The notes beneath the pieces were generated by a model. That model did not search any database. It was not told the DNA's origin and worked only from the letters and a program-made list of their open reading frames with translations. Positions 20,628 to 30,554 of a DNA stretch of 64,000 nucleotides are shown here, one piece after another. The first letter of the stretch is position 1. Each line of letters opens with the position of its first letter. The position numbers and the translations under genes are program-made. Origin of the DNA: Sporopachydermia quercuum (taxonomy: Eukaryota > Ascomycota > Sporopachydermiomycetes > Sporopachydermiales > Sporopachydermiaceae); contig BCGN01000011.1 of NCBI GenBank assembly GCA_001599295.1, forward strand, positions 344,712-408,711, given 5' to 3'.

Positions 20628-22394
20628 TCATAAATCTTCGGATAATAATGATTCCGAAGAAAAAGAAGAAACGGATGACGAGGACGATGGTGGTGGTGAT
20701 GATGATCTCAACACATTTGGATCATCTTGCCTTTTATCAACAGTTGTTCGCATACTAGGTAATGAGATCCCTAGTGTTCTAGCTCTTGATTGTTGATATT
20801 TTTCCAGTCTATTCTCTAGTTCTATTTCTTCTTCATCGCTGTCGTTGCCTTCATTATATCTGATGAAACTCTGAGGCTCTGTTCTTGCAATGGGTATTGG
20901 TATTTGCTTTTGCACTTGTTTTGGTATTTGTTGAGGTATTTGTTGAGGCACTGACGTAGATGTGTAGCTGCTAGTAAATGTATTCTTTGTATTATCATCA
21001 TTGTGCTTATTGCTGTTACTATTATTGTTGATGGTAGTCTTACTAGTTGTTGTAGTTGTTGAAGTGTAGTTGCCAGATCTGAAATGCTCGTCTAATTCTT
21101 CTAATTCTTCTTCAGGCTCTTCCTCGAGTGTCGACATTCTTCTATGTTGGAAAGGTTGAAAACTTGCTCTAGGATCACTATTCATAGTCATTGCTGAGTT
21201 TTGATAGTTGGCTAATGATGACTGTAACGTCTCGCTTATTGGGAATAATTCAGTTTGTTTCTCTTGCCCATGGTCGTTATCAGATAAACCATATTCCCTA
21301 GTAATTATAGGCTTAGTTGATCTTGAAGGCATAGGAGGTAATTCTCTTGGAGGAGTTTTAACACCAATGCCATCAGAGAACATAGTATTCTTCGTTTGCC
21401 CAGTATGATCATTATGACTGGTACCATAAGATCTAGTGCCAGCGAAATTAACACTATCAGTTGATCTATGGAATGGGTTGCTATAAATCTGATCATCAGG
21501 TTTCTCTCGAGCTACTCGATTTCTTCTTCTCTTACAAAACCGGAAAATAAAGTAGAACAGTATTCCGCATACAAAGGCTCCTACAACTGAACCAGTAGAA
21601 GCACCAATGATCACAGACTTATTGTTCGAAGGTTTATTCTGCGTTGATGCTAAATTAGACGTGCCGAGCGTATTGTAAAAGTTATCAGCATTCACTTTTG
21701 ATTGTAGAATGTATGATGAATAGTAATCCATATCAGTTGTCACAGTAGCTAATGGTACTGGCGTGATAGAATGCGTGATATCAGAGGTATTGGCCGTGAT
21801 AGTGGTAGAGAATGCATAGGATGTAGTGAAAACTGAAGAAGGATCTGTTATTATAAATGCAATAGTTCCCAAATCCATTGTGGTTGTGAATTCTGGTGCT
21901 GGTGTTGATTCCAGTTGAGTCTTAGTTGTTGTGGCCTTGATTGTGGATAGTTTAGTAGTGGGGGAGTTTATTCGAGTTCCATTTATTGAAGATGATCGTT
22001 GAGTCCTTTTGATAGTAACATACTTTGGTATAGAACTTGTAGTCGCCGAAATTGTAGTTCTTGTTGATTGTATATCACTGCTGGTACTGCTATCGACATT
22101 AGTAGCGCTAGATGTAGACGGACTGTAGTTGATATTTGTGTTGATATTTGTGTTGATATTTGTGGTCATACTGGAATTCTGATCACTGCTGCTACTGTAA
22201 GGATCTCCCAAATTTGTCGATTGACTAGATTGTGTTTGAAGGGAAGTTGTGGCAACATTTACACCATTATTTGAACTACTTGGCCCAATAGATGTTGATA
22301 AGTAGTCTGTGGCTGACACTGTTACACTCCCTGATAAAGAGTGAAAACCATCCGAACTCCGATAGAATCCCTCTGTCAGATTACGACCAATCAT
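20628..22394 (-). CDS. Ser/Thr-rich single-pass membrane protein, unidentified
   Basis: A 588-residue protein. Residues 1-260 are dominated by Ser, Thr and Asn, as in heavily O-mannosylated yeast surface proteins. One hydrophobic helix (about 262-286) is followed by a basic stop-transfer cluster (FCKRRRNR) and a 300-residue cytoplasmic tail. The tail has a proline segment (PPRELPPMPSRS), an acidic block, poly-Thr/Asn and poly-Ser runs. The architecture recalls cell-wall or polarity factors such as Mid2, Axl2 and Skg6, but no family domain is recognised. No N-terminal signal peptide is visible. Either the protein inserts by its internal helix, or a first exon is missing; an in-frame stop lies five codons upstream of the ATG. 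It contains a threefold 12-bp coding repeat. Confidence 0.7.
   Translation of the reverse strand: MIGRNLTEGFYRSSDGFHSLSGSVTVSATDYLSTSIGPSSSNNGVNVATTSLQTQSSQSTNLGDPYSSSSDQNSSMTTNINTNINTNINYSPSTSSATNVDSSTSSDIQSTRTTISATTSSIPKYVTIKRTQRSSSINGTRINSPTTKLSTIKATTTKTQLESTPAPEFTTTMDLGTIAFIITDPSSVFTTSYAFSTTITANTSDITHSITPVPLATVTTDMDYYSSYILQSKVNADNFYNTLGTSNLASTQNKPSNNKSVIIGASTGSVVGAFVCGILFYFIFRFCKRRRNRVAREKPDDQIYSNPFHRSTDSVNFAGTRSYGTSHNDHTGQTKNTMFSDGIGVKTPPRELPPMPSRSTKPIITREYGLSDNDHGQEKQTELFPISETLQSSLANYQNSAMTMNSDPRASFQPFQHRRMSTLEEEPEEELEELDEHFRSGNYTSTTTTTSKTTINNNSNSNKHNDDNTKNTFTSSYTSTSVPQQIPQQIPKQVQKQIPIPIARTEPQSFIRYNEGNDSDEEEIELENRLEKYQQSRARTLGISLPSMRTTVDKRQDDPNVLRSSSPPPSSSSSVSSFSSESLLSEDL
22129..22164. 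repeat. 12-bp coding minisatellite, three copies
   Basis: TTGATATTTGTG is repeated three times exactly, encoding a tandem Asn-Ile-Asn-Thr run in the extracellular part of the membrane protein. It is a likely site of length polymorphism. Confidence 0.9.
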
Positions 22395-24215
22395 GATTAT
22401 TGGTTCTTATTTCATACCCTAGTTGCCTCACAATAATCATTACAAATTCTGCTATGTCTGATGCTTGATCCGTTATCTTTACTTTTAGTGTCTTTGAATC
22501 GTTGGGAGTAGCTTTTTCTTGCCCTGCTAATTATNTCTCGTTATATCTAAAAATCTCAACTAGGGTGGCCTTTTGTTGGCAGATGGTAGTTGAACATACA
22601 CACTTATGCAGCAATCAGCTGCAGTATTTTCTTTGTATTGCAACTACTTTTTGTGTTTTTAGAACAAATGATAGTTATACCATCAACATATAAAAGTCCT
22701 TCTTTACTAAGGAAAGAAAAAAACAATAGAACTCATCATATGCCAACAATAAGATCAACATGGAGTCTAAAAGAAATAACTAGTTTTACGTCAAAAGGCG
22801 ATCGGTTTCTTTTTTCATGTATTTGTCGCTTTGCGATTCAAAAATTTGTAATAAAGTTTTCCCCACACTAAAGTTTGACACTCAATAAAGTTAGACTAGC
22901 AACTGACCTTTCTGCTAAATNTTACAGGAGTTGCTTTGCGATAAAATATGAGCCGTTCTATTGAAAGTAGCTTACTTGTATAAGTTCTGGTAACCTGGTA
23001 CTAAAGAGTGAAAGAAATGGCAACACCAATAATTTATCATCGAGTTATTACTCCTGTTGCTCGATATTTTCTTGGCAATATCCCATCTCGTATCACTTAA
23101 GTCTGTCTTCCCCCTTGCCTACCCCAAATAGGATTTCACAATAAGGTTCATTTTAACTTACTAGGCAATACCCTCTTTCAGCTTTAATTTTCTTTTCTCA
23201 AACGTTCAGGGTCACATGTACATACTTGCCTTCCAAAATATCTATTTTTATCTTCATACTTCGACGCGTTGGACGCGTTCATTTCATCAAAAACATAATG
23301 AAAGTTTACGGTACTCTGGGTAGAGAGGTTCTAGTAAATGATTAAATGATCTGAACCGTTGATATACGAAATGTTATATGGTAAGAAAAGGAAACAGTCA
23401 GTGCAGTCCTTAGGGAAGATAAAAGAAATCAAATAGGTAAATTAGACGATTAGTTAGATCAGCTTAGTTAGTAAGCAACGAAGAAGATGATAATATTAGC
23501 CTTATAGTAACCAAGTAATGACTAGTTTTATGGTTATTATAACCGTTGGAAAGGGGAAACTATAACCATAAGAGATGAAATCAATAAAAGAATGTAAAAT
23601 TTACGATCCTCGTGATTGTCAAGAGACTGATAAACAAAAAATAATAATAGAACAGGAGAGCCTGGTAAACAGAGAAATAGCTGGGTTGGGGCCTCAATAA
23701 ACTTGTTTTTTATTAGATGAATAGGAAAAACTAACGGAGAAACTGAAAGGAATGCGGTGAAGAGAATTGATTGTTCTGGACTTCGAGGTTTTTTACAACT
23801 ATAGCCAAAATAGANATTACAACAACTACATTTGAGTAAATCAACAGCATTCACACTTCGGACATAAAGCAAATAAACGATTAGAAAGGAAACATTTGAG
23901 TAAATGTACAAATGCAATGCAATACTTATCAGTACGATCACCGTTAGTTTAAACTAAGTTCTGCAATAACAATCATATCGATTGAATTGTTGAGAATTGA
24001 ACTCTTGATTTCTGACACCTCCTTTTATTTCCTTTNAATACACTTTTGTTCCTTTTCCGGCGATTGAATACATCTCACTTAAGTCAGATTTTTATCCAAG
24101 CTGGTTCATTATTCCTGTTGAAGAAAGATAAACGATTTTTATGGTTACGGACAAGCTTTTTCGTTCTAGTGAAAGCAACGGAGAACCCCGTTCGGTTGCA
24201 AAACGAAGTTTACAT

Positions 24216-24221
24216 CACGTG
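24216..24221. promoter_or_regulatory. CACGTG E-box, isolated
   Basis: Core of the 10-base palindrome ATCACGTGAT, the same extended form as upstream of MEF1. It is not close to any annotated start, so its role is unclear. Confidence 0.3.
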
Positions 24222-24400
24222 ATTTGAGATAGTATTTCAAAGAAAAGCTATCTGAGAGCATTGAATGTATGAGATGTATGGATAATTGTTATTATTAAGC
24301 ATATTACTATTAGTTTATAACTCGGTGGATCTGCAATTGTTTTTTTTTGAGATCTTCGTTCTATTTCCTCGCTACCTTAAACTGGGTATTAGTCTTATGT

Positions 24401-24444
24401 TCTGTACTTACTGACTCTCTTGCAATAGAGTCAGTAAGTACAGA
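24401..24444. repeat. Perfect 18-bp inverted repeat with 8-nt loop
   Basis: Left arm TCTGTACTTACTGACTCT (24401-24418) is the exact reverse complement of 24427-24444. The loop is CTTGCAAT. Two weaker inverted repeats follow at once (24469-24499 and 24497-24524), making a structured segment in a gene-free region. Each arm contains GTAAGT on one strand, a yeast 5' splice-site hexamer. Confidence 0.9.
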
Positions 24445-25374
24445 TTCTGCATAGAATGCTCAATTCGCATCAATGCAATTATAGAAGAACTGCATTGGTG
24501 CCTACTGTGTCAATATCCGGCACCTAATGTGGTAGATTCATTATTCAAGATAGCTGATACGCTTAAAAAAGAGTGTTCAAAGGTTTTATTGTTCCCGTTG
24601 TAATCGTTTGAAGCCATAGAAATTAAGTAGTTCCTTCAGGAGACACATAGTTTGAGTACTACGCATAAATAAGCATATACGGGCTAATTTGACTCTTGAA
24701 GATAAACACTTTATCGTACAACGAAAAGGATTACTTGTTAAGAAGTTGTATGACGGTCAGAAGAATGTTCATTCTCACGTCATTTCTGTAGTTCTTACAG
24801 CTATTCAGGTCCTAGTAATAACAGCTCTTGGACCGGAAAGTTACTTCACTTCAGGTTCTTTAGGAAAAAATAGTAACATCTATCCGTGTTACATGCATCA
24901 ACTGTACATATGTAACATGCTCTATTTCTTATATGGCTATAAATACTTAATTGAAAAGAATAGTAATTAGTAATTAGTAATAACTGAACTCGACGTCTTG
25001 TAATTATTCTTGAAGCTTGTGATTAAAATAGCCTGAGCTAATGTCTGGTTGTTGTATTCCACTCGAACTTATCGATACCGGCTACGGCGTAAGATCACAT
25101 TTCACCAAAGTTCATTAGCTTGTAACAAAATACCATTGATGAGTCTCTCTGCTTGCCATTCTAGCCAGTAAACAGCTGCAACAAAATGTATAATTGATCG
25201 TTTTCTCTCAAATTGTCTGAACCAAATTCAATCTATGATATTCAAGCATCTCAAACTTAGAACTAAGAATCAGTATATAAATGGCGTTCCTTTCGACCAT
25301 TCGACTTTATATTCAGTTATCAAATGTTCAGCAGTACAATTGGCCATCAATTCTAGGTTCTATTAAATTAACTC

Positions 25375-27138
25375 TTACTCCTTCTGCACTAATCTCACAT
25401 GTTCTGGTAATCGATCTAGCACAACAGGCTCAGAATCAGGGTCCATCCATCTAACAAGCTTGTACTTGTTCTTATCATAAGAATGAGTAACTTCTTTCTC
25501 GGCAAGAATTCTTTCTTTATTTTCTAAGGTATCTTCATAAGATGAAATATCAATCTGAACATCACCACTATTCTTTTCAGTCCTAAAGAAAGACCTGGGA
25601 TCTCTTTCAGGTTGAGGACCATTCATCTTTCTCTTAGCATTAGCATCAACATCAACATCCAAATAAAACTCATCATCTTGACCAGTCCAATCAACGAAAA
25701 CAGTTCTGCCTTTGATATTTTCTGTATTCTTCATTGCTCTCTTCTTTTCAGTTCTCCAGTTGTCATTCATATCTTCGAACAGATTATTCCAGGCTTTTTC
25801 ATAAAACTCTTTATTGATCTCATATTCCTTTCTCTTGATTTCTTCCTCTGCCATCCATTCTATATGCTTGATATCATCACTACTTGGTTCATAAATATGC
25901 CATATAGTGTAATGGGGCAAACCTATGACTTCTTTACCCATGCGTCTACACATTTTCCCAAACCCTTCAGTCTCAGCGTGTTTTTCAAACGAGAACGCTG
26001 GAAAATGTGCCCCATCCCTGAAAACGTTGGCCTTGGCCATGATTGAAACACCGCCAATACCGTCTAGTTCCATTTCTGTTTCAGGATCACCATATGGATC
26101 TCTCAGATAAGCCAAATGGGGTCTCCATGTGGCATACTCAACATAACCTTCAACAATTACTGCATCTTCATCTAATGTTTTCGCGAGATCCAGACCACCT
26201 TCAGATTCTTGCCAGGAGTTCAAATCGTATGGTTGTTGATTGCCCAACCATCCCGGTAAAGGCCTCCAAACATTTGGTACTATAACATCTTTATCGTGAT
26301 GAATCAAATCCTCTAGAATTGTTGCCGGCACTGTTTCAACATCAGCATCACGCCAGTAAACCCATGAATGATCAGGTTTTAATGCTGTTGATAACAACCA
26401 ATTTCTAGCTCTGGCCATAAGTTTTCTTCTAGGACCTTGTGCAGCAAATCCATGCCTATCGCTGAAACCTTGCCCAATTGCTTGACCAAAATCTTTTTCA
26501 TAAATTTCTATTCGTCCGAATCTTTGAGACTTATCTTTATTGGTTTGACAAGACTTCAATGAATCAACAAGGTCTTCCATTGTATTGTCTTTTGAATCTG
26601 AAACTAAAAATGCAAGATCAATTAAGTTGTGTGGATACGATAAGTTCTTCATATGCGAGAAAAACATTGGTAGATGAGCAGACGCGTCTCTTAAAGGTAC
26701 AAGAAATAGAATTTTCTCATTTCTTCTCCATGCTTCAGGTGTTGGCGCATAATCGTTTAAATCATAAAATGTAATATTCAAATCTGATTTTTCTCCTTCC
26801 TCCCATCCATTTGGTAAATCTGGAACATAATATTGTACAGAAGGGAGGTATGTTTGCTTTAATAAATACAAAAAGGTTGATAATGGGAAAAAGATTAGTA
26901 AAAATAATAGGATTCTCTGTACCAAGGATATGTTTGATTGGAGATTCAATTGTAATGGTTTCCTCAATTTCTTTGGTAGAAAATCTTTCTTCTCATCATT
27001 GTATGAATTGCTTTTGCTCGACTTCATTCTTTCCGAACCTCTTTGATTATGGATCAGATCATGTTGTCTACTTAAATTACTTTCATCATCATCATTCAAA
27101 TTCAATGGTGATTTACCTAGAAATTCCCTGTCACTCAT
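25375..27138 (-). CDS. ANP1: Golgi mannan polymerase II subunit, Anp1 type (MNN9 family)
   Basis: A 587-residue type II Golgi protein: about 74 cytosolic residues, one membrane helix (75-93), then the luminal MNN9-family glycosyltransferase domain. Diagnostic segments include FLVPLRDASAHLPMF, DFGQAIGQGFSDRHGF, GPRRKLMARARNWLL, the DxD-type motif in SWVYWRDADVE, NVWRPLPGWLGNQQPYDLNS and HYTIWHIYEPSSDD. The C-terminal stretch after the catalytic domain (FYEKAWNNLFEDMNDNW and on) resembles Anp1 rather than Van1 or Mnn9, so I assign ANP1. The protein acts in the M-Pol II complex that extends the alpha-1,6-mannan backbone of N-glycans. It is longer than S. cerevisiae Anp1 (500) owing to N- and C-terminal extensions. 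Confidence 0.88.
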   Translation of the reverse strand: MSDREFLGKSPLNLNDDDESNLSRQHDLIHNQRGSERMKSSKSNSYNDEKKDFLPKKLRKPLQLNLQSNISLVQRILLFLLIFFPLSTFLYLLKQTYLPSVQYYVPDLPNGWEEGEKSDLNITFYDLNDYAPTPEAWRRNEKILFLVPLRDASAHLPMFFSHMKNLSYPHNLIDLAFLVSDSKDNTMEDLVDSLKSCQTNKDKSQRFGRIEIYEKDFGQAIGQGFSDRHGFAAQGPRRKLMARARNWLLSTALKPDHSWVYWRDADVETVPATILEDLIHHDKDVIVPNVWRPLPGWLGNQQPYDLNSWQESEGGLDLAKTLDEDAVIVEGYVEYATWRPHLAYLRDPYGDPETEMELDGIGGVSIMAKANVFRDGAHFPAFSFEKHAETEGFGKMCRRMGKEVIGLPHYTIWHIYEPSSDDIKHIEWMAEEEIKRKEYEINKEFYEKAWNNLFEDMNDNWRTEKKRAMKNTENIKGRTVFVDWTGQDDEFYLDVDVDANAKRKMNGPQPERDPRSFFRTEKNSGDVQIDISSYEDTLENKERILAEKEVTHSYDKNKYKLVRWMDPDSEPVVLDRLPEHVRLVQKE

Positions 27139-30100
27139 GATGGCTTTCTTTGTTGAGGTTAAACCAGTAAATCGCCAATTTTCCTATGGTCTAAATTGTT
27201 GTGCTGGATAACTGATAATCCTTTCTACCCACCATAATACAAATGATCGGTCTTTCTTCTGCTCCAATGATTAATATGATGAGAAATGGAATGCCATCCG
27301 TTTGCTACCTACTGAGCAAGGTAAGTTTTTCACCGGTAAAGAGTCGCAAATAGTTATTCCAATGGTGTTTATCTAAAAAACAGATCAACAATTCAACAAT
27401 AACCAGTCAATAATGCAGATCCCACATGTTTTCTCCCTGTTTTTCAGTCCCATCAGCTATCTACCGAAAAGTCTGTGAACTAATTTATTAAGGTTCGACC
27501 ACAAACTTTATATATGAGCATAACGTTTTGAAACGTTAATAGAGTTCAGACTTATTGTTATAACTTAATATTGTTAGTGGATTTAAATCTTAATCATCTC
27601 ACGATCTTAATTGATACATCAGATTAACAATAAAAGTTCAAGTTTAACAAGCTGTTCAAAATGAATTCTAGAAGAAATAACCTTAGATAGGAAAAATGGC
27701 TCAATGATTAGAGATATACGATCTTCTNAATAGTCCGAACTTCAATTCTTCTGGTTTATGGTTGTTGGAAATCAATTCAGACTTGGTTACTGCATTTGGT
27801 GGTATTATTATAACTATTATTATATTCAGCACTTGAATGGCCAGCTAACACTTACCAGGGATGATAGAATAGGAATGTCCAAAAAGTAGCACCTTCACAT
27901 TTCACTTGAATGCAACTGCCAGTACCTTTCGGCGTTACTTTTGATTGACCTTTGAAAGCAGTTATCGTGTTCAAGATAAGAGTATAATATGGAGCTCGAC
28001 ATTACAAGAATATTTGGATTTATTTATGGCGCATACCGCCACTACAACCACAGCAGTGTGTGTATGGGGNCAGTAGTACAGGCTTTTGAGTGGTGCGCAG
28101 AAGAAGCACGAACCTCTTACCAGCAGATACTGTCCATCTGTAATAGCCTGTTCTGTTTCTCATAGTAAATTGAAGTTGATTATTTTCTAATCTTTTACAT
28201 GGTACATAGAACCGAAAGAGGATCCAACAAATGAATTAACGTTTAGAAAATCATTAATCTTTTGAACTCTAATAACATTTGGGAGTAGATTTTCTGTAAA
28301 ACAATATAAATGAGTCTTAGGGTCGGGATTCAAACATAATTATTATAATTTGAAATCATTTGACAAAGAGGGAGTGGCCTTAATCTATAGACCATTGTCA
28401 ACCAAATTTTCAGATATTAAATGGTATCAAATGCGTTAAAAAATTCTANACCCAGGTAGCTTTTCAAATGATTTATCAGAAAGCTTGAAGGTCCATGAAA
28501 TTGTGCGTCTGAAATTAATACCAAGAAATGATTAGTGTTTATGTTAATCTGAAATGCAGAATCCCACATGATCTGGATTAAACGTGAGAGATCAATGATA
28601 AGAGAATTTGTTGATACAACTTCAATTGGTGTCAATCAATTTGTATAATAATACTTCTTTGTGCTTGTGCGGCAGTTAACTAATTTTTATTTTGATTAAC
28701 TAGATTTTTTATTGAACTGGTCTTCACGATATTGCAATAAAGAATGTCTATAATCTGTTTAGACTTCAGAACTAACTGCCCGAAAGGGAATTTCTACATT
28801 CTAATTAACATTTCTGGAATACAGTTTAATGCATGCCTAACTGATCTTTATTTTATCACTTGAAACTGGATCATTTATATTTTATCCGTTTCAAAGTTCT
28901 TCCTTACAGAGTACCTAACAACTATTCACTAATTTACTACAACAGATGAAGTTTCATTCATTTTGATTATAATACTGAGTTTACCCAACCAGCCGGTTGC
29001 ATACCAGTAATTGATGTGACTCAGGTTTACTTGACTACATATTATCCAATTGCTGGTGAAGTCTTGAATCTGAGGGGCTTATCATGAAATCAATTCAAAA
29101 CTATGGTTAGACAGAAATAGTATCAGAATATNGTCAACACTATTAACATACCTACTAATTAGAATAAAGTTATAAAATAATTCATTTAATATTGGCAAGT
29201 AGGTTAACTAGAAGCATTTAGGATGAACCTTGTTTTGGCTCCCATGGCAATAATTTCCTTCATCATTAGAAAATTATTAAGATTCTAAGCAAATGATAAA
29301 ATGTCTTGTTTAATGGGATACATGTTCATTCTAAATGAAATAAATACTATTATGAGTTAGTCAATCCAAATGGCTATTACAAATACTATAAAATGTTCAA
29401 TATGAGAAGGACAGAATTTGAGGAAATCGTAATAACAAATGGTAATTAACCTAAAGCAAGGAAAAGACGTCGAAAGAATGATGATCAAAAGCGTTGGAAA
29501 AATGATATGCAAATCTGCTCTCGAGGTTAACTTCGAATGTTTAATGAAGAGTTCATTCTATATGGCAGTCTGGGCCTCAGGTTGCCCTGTAAAAAAACAT
29601 TTGGCGTCTTTTCTTGATTCACCGCGAAGTTATAGTTTAGGCAGAAAATAAACATCTGACTGAACAGCTCAATTCTCAAGTAGTATATTTCTTTGGCAAG
29701 GGTTTTAGTTAACAAACTAACACATAATATCTTCTTTTTTACCATTCATTAGGTTCCAAAGGTTACCTTTTGCTCCCAGAGTAAAAGCTTGCTCAATTGA
29801 ACAACAGACATACAACAATTAAAGGAGCAATATGCCGAGAAGTCACTAGTTTTTCATATCAGAAAATAGACATTTGTAGTTGAGATTGAAGATTAGATTT
29901 GTTATCAGCCTGAAATCGACGAGTATGAANANGGNGATTCAGGTTACTCAATCTTGTATATTTTGAATTAACTTGGTTCCAAGTGTAACCATAAATTTTT
30001 ATTTCCCTGAACTCCCAAACCCCTGGCTAAAACTTCATATATAGAGAGTATTTAATTTCGAATCAAAATTCACCCATTGATTATAAACCCAACTTTCCAT

Positions 30101-30554
30101 TTGATCAAAGTTGGTCAAGTACTTTTCAATTGCACNATCCTTGATAACGTAAAGGAAGGGACCAGACCCTTTTATCTATAATACATATATGCTCACTCCT
30201 TATGCATCTTTTTGAGTCTAAACTTCAGGTCATTACACACACCTCAACACCATGAACGAGCTATCCATTATCTTTATCTTCCAGTCTTCTGACACTTCCC
30301 ATACGTGTCTCAAATCAGGATATACTTTACTTCATTACTCCCCTCCCATCTTACTTGGTGCGAAATTTGATACACAATAAACCAAATTTCAACCTGAAAA
30401 TACTTTCGTTCATAACGGTCAATTGTGTTGTTATTGACTCACCGATTATTTCAATCATATATGATTTATGTTAGTATAATAAGTCTAAAGCATAGAAGCA
30501 TATTTGGTGAACCAGAAGACTGAATCATTTGTGGGAACTATCGTAGACTTCACC
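27139..30554. other. 3.4 kb gene-poor region (ANP1 / PRP19)
   Basis: No conserved gene recognised. Two things stand out: a GC-rich patch with a 58-codon ORF (27989-28165) and a degenerate tRNA-like segment at 27690-27760. The rest is AT-rich with scattered N bases, including a cluster at 29930-29935. Confidence 0.5.
27989..28165 (+). CDS. Possible small ORF in a GC-rich patch
   Basis: ATG to TAG, 58 codons, beginning MELDITRIFGFIYGAY. It coincides with a segment of about 50% G+C (28021-28140) in surroundings near one third G+C. The composition is unlike the Asn/Ile/Phe/Lys-rich noise ORFs nearby: it has Trp, Cys, His, Ala and Gln. One codon contains N (28070). No family is recognised. It could be a small protein, the first exon of a spliced gene, or a structured RNA whose GC content gives a chance ORF (TGGCG-CATAC-CGCCA forms a hairpin at about 28027). 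Confidence 0.3.
   Translation: MELDITRIFGFIYGAYRHYNHSSVCMGXVVQAFEWCAEEARTSYQQILSICNSLFCFS

Larger units (their letters stand above)
22395..25374. other. 3 kb gene-poor region
   Basis: No confident gene. It holds the promoter of the Ser/Thr-rich membrane protein, and its right end is the 3' flank of ANP1. A CACGTG site lies at 24216 and a cluster of inverted repeats at 24401-24524. A 134-codon hydrophobic ORF on the minus strand (23537-23941) lacks recognisable features. Confidence 0.55.

Noticed and set aside
23537-23941. 134-codon hydrophobic minus-strand ORF
   Set aside because: Leu/Ile/Ser/Val-rich as expected from AT-rich noise, contains an N, and shows no motif or regular membrane topology.
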